A stretch of 64,000 bases of DNA from Vibrio breoganii (GTDB lineage: Bacteria > Pseudomonadota > Gammaproteobacteria > Enterobacterales > Vibrionaceae). The stretch covers positions 1,612,001-1,676,000 of the forward strand of contig NZ_CP016177.1 of NCBI RefSeq assembly GCF_001677275.1, written 5' to 3'. Position numbers and translations under genes: made by a program. The notes under the pieces were generated by a model. That model searched no databases. It had not been told where the DNA came from and saw nothing but the letters and a program-made list of their open reading frames with translations. Shown here piece by piece: positions 6,676 to 16,165 of this stretch. Numbering within the stretch: position 1 is the stretch's first letter; each line of letters begins with the position of its first letter.

Positions 6676-9393
6676 TTAGTTTTGGTCATTTCGAGTTGCC
6701 AAACGAACCTCATCGAAATACCCAACTAGTTCATCACTCGCTTCGCCCTTATAGGTTAACGAGAATTCGTCCAAGCGCACTTCAAGTTCGTTGCTCGTAA
6801 ACTGGCTACTTGCATAGATCTCTTCTTCCGTCATCGTTCCATTGACATCGATAGCCATCAACGCAAATAGCTCTACGCTACCATTATTCCCAGTATTAAA
6901 TGTTGTAGATACCTTTTTGAAACATGTTTTATTAGTACCTTGAGGAGCATTACTCAAATCTTTGACGTGTGCATATTCTTCAGTTATCGCATTACCATTG
7001 ATATCTCTGGCACCGAAGTACAAGGTAGATAGTGAATCGTCTTTCTTGTTATCACAGTAATACAAAGAGTAAGTCACATCTGTATTGAACGGTAGTCCCT
7101 CGACTACTTGGCTAACACCTGGCAAGGCTGAAAAGTCGTGATTGAATACATCTTTCTTGAAGCGAACTCGAGCCGAGCCACCATCACCGAAAGCGTTGTC
7201 TCCAGAGCTACCTACGTCACCAAATCCTGCACTGCTGCCCTCATGCTGAACCCAAACATCACTTGTCCCGCTATTTGCACGGAAATCCACGAACTGTGCG
7301 TCATGAACCTCTACTGGCAGTGTCACTTCGGTAGGGATACCCAAGGTAACGTCTGCAATTGTGTGACTTCCAGAGTTGAACGGTACACGCACCCAGCGGT
7401 ACTCGCTGTCTGATGCTAGACCTTGCTCTTGAACCAACCCGTCGACACTTAATCTGTACGCCCCTTTAACAAAGGCACTGAGTTCGTAGTCGTGATTTGG
7501 CAGTAGTGTCACATTCTGACTTACATAGCCATTGTTACTGATTGAAACGCTACCAGAGTATGAGAATGCTTCAACACCTGTTACCGCTGAAGCACCAAAA
7601 CTAAACCAGTCATCAATACCATTTGCAAAGTCATTATTGGCAATATCTGAAACCACAATAGTCGGTTCTGGTTTCTCAATACGATAATGAACTGGGCCAA
7701 CTTCTTCATAAGATAACGGCTTTAGCTTTCGGTCCATTACAGAGGCTTCATCGGCACCCACCATAGTCAATGAACTTCGTGTCTGGCCATCCATATCTGT
7801 CAGCACTTTAGAAACTTCATCAAACCAATAATCAATGGCATCGAGATTCGGGGAGTCTGTTGAAGGTCGGAATAAGTTATCCTCACTGTGGCGCTTAAGC
7901 TCAGATGATATAAACTCAAAACCCTCTTCATAATAAGTAATCGAGTCACTATCAGCCACTGATTGGCCAGAAACAATGTTGTTAGTTATCGTTGAGTTGG
8001 TGGGTACACCGCGATCTGAACTGCGGAAAATAGGCCCTATAGCTTTATCCACCAAATTATTGGCGATAATTACCTCGCGAGGCTGAGTCTTCTTGCCTCC
8101 ACCATCTAAATTCAAGCTGTTCACACTGTCTACTACGGTGTTATGAGCTAAATGCACATTCTCTACTTGTTGGTAACCGTTACCACCATCACCTGAACCG
8201 TCAGAGCCCAATAAAACAATGCCACCATGGTGAGTTGTATTGAGGTAACGTGCACCTTCGATGTAGTTATTAGTAACCTCATGGTCACCATCAACAATCC
8301 GAATGCCACCAGCAAGAGGATAGCCGTCACCCATAATAAAGTTGTTGTTTATTTTTGCGTTGCTACCATGTCGAGTAGTCAGAGAACCATTGCTATTACG
8401 AATGGTATTGTGACTAATAACATTGTTGGTTCCCTTATTCGAGATCACTTCAGCTTCCGCTTGAATATGTTCAAACAAATTCCCCACAATGAATGAATCA
8501 CCAGGGTAATGGTGAGTAGCACTTAGGCCAGTTCGAATCGCTTCGTAATCATTATCACTTGAGTCTGCGTAGAGTTTTCCGTCAGTAGGTGGTCTATTTC
8601 CAATGTAATTTTTGTAAATCACAATGTCACGGGCCAACTCATTGGTTTTAGTTTCTTCATCCCAATCATCGCTCACCCAGCGATTAAATGAAATCATTGG
8701 GTTTTTCACCATTTTACCGCTTAGAACACTGTGATCTAGCCAGTTACCTTGACCATAGATGTGTACAAGTATGCCAGAGCTGCCGCTCGCTTTTGTATCA
8801 ATTGCCGAAATCTCGGTAATTCGACAATCTGTGCACAAATTATGAGTACCGTGGCGTGTTTCAATAAGGCTGCTGCTATATTGCACGCCATCAAAAACAA
8901 AGCCCTGAACCTGCACATGGCTACCTGCCATTTTTACAGCAACAGTTCCGCCGTTAATAATCGCCTTGCCTGGGTTCTCTGCTGCTACTTTGACTGGAGC
9001 ATCAACACTACCTTGTCCGCCGAACTTTAAGTACAGGCCATCACTATACTCACCATCGGCTAAACAAAGCGTAGTGCCCGGCTCCATGTCATCTGACACC
9101 GCAGATTCCAATGCCTTAGTACTATCAAACACTTCAGAACAATTTACATCAGGTACATTTACTACTGCTGCAGGAATGCCACTTGATAGGAAAGTTAGAT
9201 CGCCATTAAAAGGGGGTAAAGGTGAGTCTGGATCTGGACTTTCAGGTGATGGTAGATCTGGCGGATTTGGAACGTCAGGTGTCGAGTCTTCGGGTACTTC
9301 AGGACTATCGGACGGTAAGTTAACGTCGTCACTTCCCCCATTACACCCAACGAGAGTTAATCCAATTAGGACTGCTAGTATATGTTTATTCAT
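6676..9393 (-). CDS. PL6-family alginate lyase lipoprotein
   Basis: A 905-residue lipoprotein. The signal peptide ends in LVGC (lipid-bearing Cys17), followed by a Pro/Asp/Ser-rich linker to about residue 65 and a right-handed beta-helix catalytic domain to about 560. Key positions fit the PL6 enzyme AlyGC as remembered, offset by 100: N281, E313 and E315 for calcium, K320 (ISNKG) as base, R341 and H342 (TRHG) as acid region. The 21-residue K-R spacing is conserved. The C-terminal ~330 residues look like one or two beta-sandwich carbohydrate-binding modules. It should degrade alginate at the cell surface. It is flanked by a duplicated gene end, suggesting acquisition. Confidence 0.88.
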   Translation of the reverse strand: MNKHILAVLIGLTLVGCNGGSDDVNLPSDSPEVPEDSTPDVPNPPDLPSPESPDPDSPLPPFNGDLTFLSSGIPAAVVNVPDVNCSEVFDSTKALESAVSDDMEPGTTLCLADGEYSDGLYLKFGGQGSVDAPVKVAAENPGKAIINGGTVAVKMAGSHVQVQGFVFDGVQYSSSLIETRHGTHNLCTDCRITEISAIDTKASGSSGILVHIYGQGNWLDHSVLSGKMVKNPMISFNRWVSDDWDEETKTNELARDIVIYKNYIGNRPPTDGKLYADSSDNDYEAIRTGLSATHHYPGDSFIVGNLFEHIQAEAEVISNKGTNNVISHNTIRNSNGSLTTRHGSNAKINNNFIMGDGYPLAGGIRIVDGDHEVTNNYIEGARYLNTTHHGGIVLLGSDGSGDGGNGYQQVENVHLAHNTVVDSVNSLNLDGGGKKTQPREVIIANNLVDKAIGPIFRSSDRGVPTNSTITNNIVSGQSVADSDSITYYEEGFEFISSELKRHSEDNLFRPSTDSPNLDAIDYWFDEVSKVLTDMDGQTRSSLTMVGADEASVMDRKLKPLSYEEVGPVHYRIEKPEPTIVVSDIANNDFANGIDDWFSFGASAVTGVEAFSYSGSVSISNNGYVSQNVTLLPNHDYELSAFVKGAYRLSVDGLVQEQGLASDSEYRWVRVPFNSGSHTIADVTLGIPTEVTLPVEVHDAQFVDFRANSGTSDVWVQHEGSSAGFGDVGSSGDNAFGDGGSARVRFKKDVFNHDFSALPGVSQVVEGLPFNTDVTYSLYYCDNKKDDSLSTLYFGARDINGNAITEEYAHVKDLSNAPQGTNKTCFKKVSTTFNTGNNGSVELFALMAIDVNGTMTEEEIYASSQFTSNELEVRLDEFSLTYKGEASDELVGYFDEVRLATRNDQN

Positions 9394-9904
9394 TGCTCTC
9401 CATTTCCATTTGTATTTGTATTATTTGATAACTAAATATTACAAAGAGAGGCTAAGGTAATTCTGAGAGCACAGTATCATTTATCTATAAATATCAATAA
9501 CTAGCGACAACACCAATCACCGAGGGGCATTTTATCCATTGAAAAACAATATGTTAACAAATTAGGTGAATAGTTATTCCTTGTATTATTTTATAACAAT
9601 TGTGATATTGATCTGCTGAATGATTAAGTAGGTTTGGTCAGATCTCCTATTCCCACACAGATAACAGGTGATTAACCTCACACTTTATTCAAACTGTCAT
9701 TTTTGATACGGCGAAAAAGACAATTTTTCAATTGCATAAGCAAGTTTAGAGGGTAGTAAAATTAGAGTCAGGGGATACCGAATTTAGTACATCGGCACTA
9801 GATTCATTTACATGGTAAATATATAGGTAAGCACAGCGCGTCGATTTACGAACTTATTCTTTTAATGCGCTTCAACTAGAGAATGATAGTAGAGAATAGA
9901 AGTG
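9394..9904. other. AT-rich gap upstream of the lyase gene
   Basis: About 510 bases with no convincing gene. It holds the promoter region of the leftward lyase gene and a CRP-like site at 9667-9682. No hairpin repeat of the GTCAT family is present, and no terminator is obvious after the membrane-protein gene ending at 9905. Confidence 0.6.
9667..9682. promoter_or_regulatory. CRP-like site upstream of the alginate lyase gene
   Basis: On the minus strand TGTGAGGTTAATCACC matches the CRP consensus TGTGA-N6-TCACA in 9 of 10 positions. It lies about 275 bases before the lyase ATG. Cyclic-AMP control would fit a carbon-source enzyme. Confidence 0.55.
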
Positions 9905-10480
9905 TTAAATCTCATAACTGGCTTTCTTGCCGATATCAAAGTGCAGTGGCATCTTCCATTTTTCTATGGCTAAGACGGCGTAGATAAAACCACTAAGACC
10001 CGCTAATGGTGCAAGTATTGTTGGCTCTTTCATCCACAGTACTAACACCGAAGAGATTAACAGCAGAGGCACTAGGTTTAACCCTTTAACCTTAAAGCAG
10101 TATGATTCTTTTAAGGCGATTCCAGAAAAGGTAATGAACATGAAGCCAATGTACAGCCATTCTTTGGTGGGCAGAACAATAAACAAAGCCAGCCCTAGCC
10201 AACTCGACCATGCAATGAGGGCGCGAACTTTCTTGTCATAGACATGGATATTAGCAGCACTAAGAGCGGCCGAAACAGCAATGCACTTGATGCTCCACTC
10301 CCTTAGCAGTGGAGCCGTCTCCATTTCAAGCACACACAACAACTCCGCGCTAAACAAAGCAAGAAGCGACAATGCAAACAGCGTAATGCCCGATCTGTAG
10401 GACACTACGCTGATCTTATCTAACCCATCCAGGTGTTCTTTGTGTTCAGGATTCGCCATCAGTTTTTCTGTGTGATTCAT
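9905..10480 (-). CDS. DUF2301-like integral membrane protein
   Basis: A 191-residue protein with a short N-terminal cytoplasmic part (ANPEHKEHLDGLDKISVV) and about five transmembrane segments, ending in KWKMPLHFDIGKKASYEI. The GIALKESYCFK and LVPLLL segments resemble DUF2301 proteins, whose function is not known. Its ATG overlaps the stop of the lipoprotein gene upstream, so the two form an operon. The last 308 bases exist a second time at 6264-6571 on the far side of the lyase gene. Confidence 0.7.
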   Translation of the reverse strand: MNHTEKLMANPEHKEHLDGLDKISVVSYRSGITLFALSLLALFSAELLCVLEMETAPLLREWSIKCIAVSAALSAANIHVYDKKVRALIAWSSWLGLALFIVLPTKEWLYIGFMFITFSGIALKESYCFKVKGLNLVPLLLISSVLVLWMKEPTILAPLAGLSGFIYAVLAIEKWKMPLHFDIGKKASYEI

Positions 10481-11154
10481 TCCTTACTAAAAAAGATATC
10501 ACTTGTTAGCGTATTTACCTTAACTACAAACACACTATCGGGATCGGATTCACGCTTAAACTGAAACCTGAACTGATCTATAGGGGTAAAAATGGGAAGG
10601 TCGGTACGTTCTGTTAGCTCGTAGCCACCGTCAAGATAGAGATCGCTTTGTATTGCAAGGTCATGTGCCCTTCTCTTTCTTGCGTCGCGATTAAAGATGG
10701 GTTGAGTGGAAGCATTGCTTGGATATGACTCACCATCGTACTTCAATAAGCGCAGAGCTCCATCGCTCCATACCGTTATGTTTTTCCAGCCGTTAGTATC
10801 AGTATGAGAAATCAATACTGGCTTTTTGACTACGGTGAAGGTGTTCATTTTTTCAAACGAAGAATTGAACAGGTATGCAGAGCAACCGCCTGTACCGCAG
10901 AAGTATGGGTCTTGCATCAACACAAAGACCTCGTCCTCGGTGTCACCATTGAGGTCGGCATAGCCGTAGTCAAACGGATAGCTTCTGTCCGTCAATCCCT
11001 CTGGTTCCAGTATCTGTTCAAATACCATTTTTTGTATGGGATCGCTGGGCGCTTCCATAGCCGTTAGCTGCTCCGGATCGGACTGACAGCCTGCCAACAA
11101 AGCAATAATGGAAAGCGTTGCAAACGCTGATATGGTGTTCATAGCTTTAGGCAT
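10477..11154 (-). CDS. lipoprotein with a calcium-loop-like repeat
   Basis: A 225-residue lipoprotein (signal peptide ending in LLAGC). Residues about 65-80 (YGYADLNGDTEDEVFVL) look like a single FG-GAP/VCBS-type aspartate loop, common in surface or periplasmic proteins. The rest is not recognised. GGGGGA precedes the ATG at 11154; an ATG four codons later is an alternative. It is translationally coupled (ATGA overlap) to the DUF2301-like gene. Function unknown. Confidence 0.7.
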   Translation of the reverse strand: MPKAMNTISAFATLSIIALLAGCQSDPEQLTAMEAPSDPIQKMVFEQILEPEGLTDRSYPFDYGYADLNGDTEDEVFVLMQDPYFCGTGGCSAYLFNSSFEKMNTFTVVKKPVLISHTDTNGWKNITVWSDGALRLLKYDGESYPSNASTQPIFNRDARKRRAHDLAIQSDLYLDGGYELTERTDLPIFTPIDQFRFQFKRESDPDSVFVVKVNTLTSDIFFSKE

Positions 11155-11214
11155 AGTGTTTCCCCCTGTTTAAAACTAGGATAAAACACTATATTGATCA
11201 ATAAGGTATGAGTT

Positions 11215-11868
11215 TTAAACCGGCTGCACGTAGAAGTAAATGGCTAAGAAGTGGCACACCGCCCCACCCAACACAAAACAGTGCCAAATCGCATGGTTGA
11301 AAGGGATGCGTTTGTTGACATAAAAGATAATGCCGAGCGAGTAGATCAGGCCACCCGCTGCCAATAGTGCCACCCCGCCAGAATGTAGCGTTATCGCCAG
11401 TTGATACACCACTATGAGCGATAGCCAGCCCATGACTATGTAGCTGATTAGAGAAAAGCGCTTGAAGCGATAAACAAAGGCAAGCTTCATCACAATGCCA
11501 AGAATCGCAATACTCCAAATGACCACCATTAAACCAATGGCCAAAGGCGTTCGCAGACCTACTAATAAGAAGGGTGTGTAACTGCCCGCAATCAGCAAGT
11601 AAATAGCACTGTGGTCAAAGGTTTTTAGCCATCGCTTGGCGCGTGGGTAAGGCACTGCATGGTAAAGCGTAGAAGCGAGAAACAGCACTATCATGCTCGA
11701 ACCGTAGATAGCCATGCTCGCGATAGTCATTGTATCCGCATCATGAGACAGCGCTTTTTGCAGTAGCAAGACTAGCGCGACAATGCCAAAGATCATCCCT
11801 ACACCATGAGTAACGGAATTGGCGATCTCTTCATTCTTACTGTACTGATTGCTGATTACAATTGACAT
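11215..11868 (-). CDS. trhA: hemolysin III / PAQR-family membrane protein
   Basis: About 217 residues, seven transmembrane segments. Family signatures are [13 protein letters not shown] at the start, [25 protein letters not shown] and, near the end, [16 protein letters not shown]; the conserved His and Asp residues form the metal-binding site of PAQR proteins. The ATG at 11868 ([12 protein letters not shown]) gives the usual family N-terminus; an in-frame start 18 codons upstream is less likely. Family members influence membrane energetics, and the name hemolysin III is historical. Confidence 0.88.
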   Translation of the reverse strand: MSIVISNQYSKNEEIANSVTHGVGMIFGIVALVLLLQKALSHDADTMTIASMAIYGSSMIVLFLASTLYHAVPYPRAKRWLKTFDHSAIYLLIAGSYTPFLLVGLRTPLAIGLMVVIWSIAILGIVMKLAFVYRFKRFSLISYIVMGWLSLIVVYQLAITLHSGGVALLAAGGLIYSLGIIFYVNKRIPFNHAIWHCFVLGGAVCHFLAIYFYVQPV

Positions 11869-11988
11869 AACACAACACTGGTTAACTTCTCGGCTAATGA
11901 GTATGCCACTTTTAGCGTACACGTGTAAGCTTAAATGTTAATTATCGGAAAATGAGGGAAATGTTCGTGTATACAGAAAAACCTAGTA

Positions 11989-12147
11989 CGCCATCTCCGA
12001 GTTTTTTATCGGAGATCTAAGGGTGTGCATGAGCTAAAAGCTGTCAGCTGTCAGCTGTCAGAGGTGTCATCTCAAAGATTATTTGAAGTATAATCGATGC
12101 CTAAATTATCCCCGATACAGTCATCCTGGGCTTGATCCAGGATCTTA
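11989..12147. repeat. two hairpin repeats of the GTCAT/ATCTTA family plus GCTGTCA runs
   Basis: Element 1 (11989-12020) has a CTCCGA/TCGGAG stem, element 2 (12119-12147) a CCTGG/CCAGG stem; both keep the (G)CCAT or GTCAT and ATCTTA/ATCTAA ends. Between them GCTGTCA is repeated three times (12040-12060). A related run (GCTGACGGCTGACAGCT) occurs at 12266-12282. The rest of the 11869-12379 gap shows no gene. Confidence 0.7.
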
Positions 12148-12379
12148 GTAAGCACAAGGCTGAAATATTGCACACCCAAAACACTTAACAAACACTTCGT
12201 ACTTTACAGTACAAGAAGGACTTTTGAGTTCTAAGATCTAGGGAAAACAAATCTTGCAGCTTGCGGCTGACGGCTGACAGCTAAAAAAGGCAGATCCTAA
12301 ACCTTTGTTTTCATATGAGGTTATTAGAAAAGTTTGGGCTATCCTTAAAACAGATTTCATATAAAGACGGATTAACTAC

Positions 12380-12541
12380 ATGAAAAAACTCATCATTGTC
12401 GCAGCGGTAATCATTGTTGGCGGGCTATTCATCTGGAATAACGATACTGCATTGGCAAAAGTGTGCTCATCCATTGATGCGGTACAAAACCAATTCCCAG
12501 CAGATTGTACTAAGGCTCGTGCGCTGTCAGTGTTTGAGTAA
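12380..12541 (+). CDS. small membrane-anchored protein, 53 residues
   Basis: MKKLIIVAAVIIVGGLFIWNN followed by a ~30-residue outer part with two Cys (KVCSSIDAVQ, PADCTKAR). The N-terminus could be a membrane anchor or an uncleaved signal, and the Cys pair could form a disulfide in the periplasm. The gene has its own strong terminator ten bases downstream. It stands alone between trhA and the phn genes. The codon pattern and terminator support a real gene; function unknown. Confidence 0.7.
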   Translation: MKKLIIVAAVIIVGGLFIWNNDTALAKVCSSIDAVQNQFPADCTKARALSVFE

Positions 12542-12550
12542 CAGGAATTC

Positions 12551-12584
12551 AAAAGGGGCAGCTTATTAAAGCTGCCCCTTTTCT
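12551..12584. terminator. bidirectional terminator
   Basis: Stem GGGGCAGCTT/AAGCTGCCCC with AAAA before and TTTT after. It serves the small gene ending at 12541 and the leftward phnE gene ending at 12604. Confidence 0.9.
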
Positions 12585-12603
12585 ATATCAGCCTTGTTTA
12601 ACT

Positions 12604-13416
12604 CTAGATCAAAGCATGTCTCGCCTTAGCAGAGATCCACTCCGATACGATTACCGTAACCAAAATAGCGCAGAAGATGACGGTTACCTGTGGCCAGGCT
12701 AGTACTGCCATTGATTCTTGAAGCTTCAAACCAATACCACCTGCGCCCACCAGTCCTAATACCGTTGATTCTCGAATATTGATATCCCAGCGGAACAGGC
12801 TCGTGCCGATAAAGCTTGGCATTACTTGAGGTAGCACCCCGTAATCAAGCACTTGCAATGACGATGCACCTGTTGCTCGAATGGCAGACACTTGGGTGTC
12901 ATTGACCTCTTCTATTGCCTCGTACATCAACTTAGAGACAAAGCCAATGGAGCGAAGTGCAATAGCAATAATACCTGCCAGCAGACCTGGGCCAAGAATA
13001 GCAACGAGTAGTAATGCCCAAATAAGCGAGTTGATTGAGCGGCTCGCGGCAATAATAAACAGCGCAACAGGTCTAACAAAAACCACGCTCGGCGTTGTAT
13101 TTCGTGCGGCCATAAAGGCTACAGGGAACGCGAGCACTATCCCTAGTAAGGTGCCAAGCGTTGCGATGTTAAGGGTGTCCCATAGCGGTAACCAAAGCTG
13201 TTCTAAGTAGCTCCATCTTGGCGGCCACATGCGAGAGCCGATATCTGCGATTTGATTTGGCGAGTCAGTGACAAAGTACCAGATGGTATCTTGATTCATT
13301 ACCTGCCAAGCAAATACCACTAAGGCAACAAATGCCAGCCAACACACCCATTGGGTGAGGGTTTGTTTCTGATCGTATTTTTGCCATGCAGTAGGCATAG
13401 ATTGTAATTTGTTCAT
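12604..13416 (-). CDS. phnE: phosphonate ABC transporter permease
   Basis: A 270-residue inner-membrane permease of the PhnE type with about six transmembrane segments. The EAA-type loop reads EEVNDTQVSAIRATGASSLQVLDYGVLPQVMP, and the RESTVLGLVGAGGIG motif is diagnostic. It is the last gene of phnD-phnC-phnE-phnE, 11 bases after the first permease gene. With that copy broken by a TAG, this may be the only full-length permease left. No C-P lyase or phosphonatase gene is nearby, so the substrate could be any phosphonate or phosphite-like compound. Confidence 0.88.
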   Translation of the reverse strand: MNKLQSMPTAWQKYDQKQTLTQWVCWLAFVALVVFAWQVMNQDTIWYFVTDSPNQIADIGSRMWPPRWSYLEQLWLPLWDTLNIATLGTLLGIVLAFPVAFMAARNTTPSVVFVRPVALFIIAASRSINSLIWALLLVAILGPGLLAGIIAIALRSIGFVSKLMYEAIEEVNDTQVSAIRATGASSLQVLDYGVLPQVMPSFIGTSLFRWDINIRESTVLGLVGAGGIGLKLQESMAVLAWPQVTVIFCAILVTVIVSEWISAKARHALI

Positions 13417-13427
13417 CGTATTATCCC

Positions 13428-14228
13428 CTACTGTACGCGCTGACGAATGATGGTTGAGACGTATTCACACACCATTACTATGCCTATGATGATCAACAAG
13501 ATGGCGGCGGCGGCGCTGTATTCATAGCGATCCATTGCGGTATTTAGCGTTGCGCCAATACCACCAGCGCCTACGATACCTATCACGGCTGATTCTCTAA
13601 AATTGATGTCCAAACGATACATGGATAAACCAATAAAACGCGGCATTACTTGCGCTTGAACCGCATAGTTGACCTGTTGTAGCCAGCTAGCGCCGGTTGC
13701 ACGCATAGCGGTCAAAGGTGCGGGGTCTATGGCTTCGATTTCATCGGCAAACAGCTTAGCTAGAAAGCCGATGGTGGCAAACGTGAGGGTGACAAAGCCG
13801 GCAAAGGTGCCAAAGCCGAACAGGGCGACACACAAGATAGCAACGATGATCTCTTGAAAGCTTCGCGCAATCGCCACAAATCCGCGGCAAAAGAAATACA
13901 CAGGCTTTGGTGCTAGGTTCTTGGCAGCGCCCAGCCCAAATGGAATCGATAAAATCACACCCGCTACCGTAGAGGTTAGGGTCATGGTTAAGCTTTCTAC
14001 TAAGCCCTACCAGATATTGTCCCAACGCCCTGCAAAGTCAGGGTTCATGAATGCAACGATAAAGCGCCAGCCTCTCTCGCTTCCCTCATAAATGCGCATC
14101 CAGTTAATGCTGATGGATTGGGTGGCGAGATACAGGTAAATAACCACCATGGCTGTAATGCCATAGCGAACCCAAGCACTTGAGATCAGCGGCGGCTTCT
14201 TCCACTGATTAGGGTAACTGCCACTCAT
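13428..14228 (-). pseudogene. phnE: phosphonate permease gene interrupted by an in-frame TAG
   Basis: Without the stop this would be a 266-residue PhnE (N-part 14228-14010, C-part through 13428). The frame is unbroken across the TAG at plus 14007-14009: ...RWDNIW, stop, GLVESLTMTLTST. A C-to-T change in a CAG codon is the simplest cause. The downstream part keeps the ABC-permease loop and the RESAVIGIVGAGGIG motif, and could restart at the ATG at 13985, but would lack the first transmembrane segment. The gene overlaps phnC by 4 bases. Its own natural stop is also TAG, so TAG is not reassigned here. A sequencing error is possible. Confidence 0.85.
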
Positions 14229-15040
14229 GCTAACGCCTCGGTGAATGTCGTTGCAGTCATAGAAGACTCAGCTTCTTCTTCCGTTGTTTCATTCCAGTCT
14301 TCTTGACCATAGATATTGGTCAACACGTTTTCATCAAGCTCACATGGCTTGCCATCAAATACTACTTCACCCGCATTAAGACCCACGATGCGCTGCACAA
14401 AGCGCTTTGCGAGTTCAACATCATGAATATTGATGATGGCTGGAAGCTGCTGCTCTTCGCAGATTTCACTGACCAAACGCATGATCTGACGAGCAGTTCT
14501 TGGATCAAGCGCTGCGGTAGGTTCGTCAATCAACAACAGCTTTGGTTTTTGAGCTAACGCTCTTGCTATCCCTACCCTTTGACGCTGTCCACCAGAGAGC
14601 GCATCAGCGCGTTTGTTGGCGTGCTCTAACAAGCCTACACGGTCCAGTAATGCGTAAGCCGCTTGTATATCTTCGCTTGGGTAGCGACGAGTGAAGCTGC
14701 GCCAAAAACTCACATAACCTAAGCGGCCTGATAGCACATTCTCCATAACGGTCAGACGCTCAATCAAGGCGTACTCTTGGAATATCATCCCAATTTCTCG
14801 GCGAGCTTGTCTTAGGTTTGATGTTGAGAATTTGACCAAATCTCTATCCGAAAACAGTACTTGGCCATCTGTAGGTTCAGTAAGGCGGTTGATGCAACGA
14901 ATCAGCGTAGATTTACCCGCGCCTGATGGGCCGATTAGACCCACTACCTCACCGGCTTCAACGGTAAGATTGACATTGGTAAGTGCCTTATCCGATAAAG
15001 AATAATGCTTGGTTAAGCCTTTTAGAGTTAATGTAGACAT
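14225..15040 (-). CDS. phnC: phosphonate ABC transporter ATP-binding protein
   Basis: About 271 residues. Walker A is GPSGAGKST, the signature is [15 protein letters not shown], and Walker B is [12 protein letters not shown]. The ATG at 15040 ([13 protein letters not shown]) has AAGGAAGG upstream; an in-frame start 16 codons earlier lacks one. It energises uptake through the two PhnE subunits. The stop overlaps the first phnE start. Confidence 0.92.
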   Translation of the reverse strand: MSTLTLKGLTKHYSLSDKALTNVNLTVEAGEVVGLIGPSGAGKSTLIRCINRLTEPTDGQVLFSDRDLVKFSTSNLRQARREIGMIFQEYALIERLTVMENVLSGRLGYVSFWRSFTRRYPSEDIQAAYALLDRVGLLEHANKRADALSGGQRQRVGIARALAQKPKLLLIDEPTAALDPRTARQIMRLVSEICEEQQLPAIINIHDVELAKRFVQRIVGLNAGEVVFDGKPCELDENVLTNIYGQEDWNETTEEEAESSMTATTFTEALA

Positions 15041-15142
15041 GACCTTCCTTTGGGGAGGTGATATCAATCGCACTAAATAACCGATCAAGCTCGCTGATCA
15101 CTGACTTAGTATGATTGGTATTAAATAATGATGATGTAAAGC

Positions 15143-15168
15143 AAGGCCCAAACTCTATTTCGGGCCTT
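15143..15168 (-). terminator. hairpin between phnD and phnC
   Basis: Stem AAGGCCC/GGGCCTT with a 12-base loop, followed on the minus strand by GCTTT. It probably acts as a partial terminator or protects the phnD 3' end, giving more binding protein than transporter. Confidence 0.6.
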
Positions 15169-15188
15169 TTAGTGAGTCGTTTTACTGG

Positions 15189-16127
15189 TTAGCTACAGGT
15201 ATAAGAAACCTGATTTGCTGTATCTATGGTGCGAATCACTTCCCAGTGCTCTTGGTAGGTAATTGGCACAAATTGCGCCTCGCCATTGCGTTCAAACTCT
15301 TCTTGCAATTTAGTCCCTTGCCAATCGAAAGAGAAAAATGCTTGCTGAATCTTTTCTTGAAGCTCCGGCGCTAGGTTATGCGCGGTTCCGTACGCTGTGG
15401 TAGGAAACGTCTGTGATTTATAGATCGATTTGATTTGCTGCTCATTCACCACGTCGCGCGATAACATGCGATTTAGTACAGAGTTAGCAATCGCTGCTGC
15501 GTCATAGTCTTTATGAGCCACACCTAGGATAGAGTTGTCATGGGCGCCAGAGAACGCTGGCTTAAAGTCCGCATCCGGCTTCAAACCATACTCTGCATCC
15601 AAGATAGCGGATGGCGCTTTAAAGCCAGAGTTAGACGTTTGCGAGGTGAATGCTAAATTCTTACCTTTAAGGTCTTCCACTTTCTCAATGCCTGAATCCG
15701 GGTGAGTAATGATTTCCATCTCATAACCAAACGAGCCGTCTTCCGCTGCCATCATGGTAAAGGGTGCGAAACCTGCACAGTTAACCGCTAACGGCGTTGA
15801 ACCTGTGTTAAAGCCTGCAATATGTAGACGGCCAGAGCGCATTGCCTCAATTTGAGCTGCATTATTCTGTACTGGGAAAAAGCGAACATTTTTGCCCGTC
15901 TCTTTTTCTAGATGCTCAAGAAACTCCCTCCATACATCAGCATAAACCGCTGGGTCTTCAACCGGAGTATAAGCAAAGATAAGAGTAGAAGGGTTTACCC
16001 ATTCGGCTTTATTTTGTGGAACGTCCGCAACTAGGTTGCCAGTGCGGTCTTGGTAGCGTGAGTCCATTGCTGAAACCGCTGCAGAGAACATTAATGCAGT
16101 AGCTACTGCAGTCTTAACTAGTTTCAT
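15189..16127 (-). CDS. phnD: phosphonate-binding periplasmic protein
   Basis: A 312-residue solute-binding protein with a signal peptide (cleavage near AVSA). Family features are FAYTPVEDPAVYADVW, the ligand-loop region TSQTSNSGFKAPSAIL and SGAHDNSILGVAHKDYDAAAIAN. It captures the substrate for PhnC/PhnE. It is first in the operon, directly downstream of a Pho box, so expression should rise in phosphate shortage. Confidence 0.9.
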   Translation of the reverse strand: MKLVKTAVATALMFSAAVSAMDSRYQDRTGNLVADVPQNKAEWVNPSTLIFAYTPVEDPAVYADVWREFLEHLEKETGKNVRFFPVQNNAAQIEAMRSGRLHIAGFNTGSTPLAVNCAGFAPFTMMAAEDGSFGYEMEIITHPDSGIEKVEDLKGKNLAFTSQTSNSGFKAPSAILDAEYGLKPDADFKPAFSGAHDNSILGVAHKDYDAAAIANSVLNRMLSRDVVNEQQIKSIYKSQTFPTTAYGTAHNLAPELQEKIQQAFFSFDWQGTKLQEEFERNGEAQFVPITYQEHWEVIRTIDTANQVSYTCS

Positions 16128-16165
16128 TGTACTTTCCTGTTGGCTAATAAACTGCGAAGAAAGTT

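Noticed and set aside
11198..11518. 106-residue minus-strand frame within the hemolysin III-like gene
   Set aside because: Overlaps the family gene in another frame and has no recognisable domain.
14007..14009. Stop-codon reassignment of TAG to an amino acid
   Set aside because: The same phnE gene ends naturally with TAG (13428-13430), and other genes use TAG as a stop, so TAG still terminates. Suppression or simple mutation is preferred.
14007..14228. Frameshift as the cause of the split phnE
   Set aside because: The two parts are in the same frame; the only difference is a single TAG codon.
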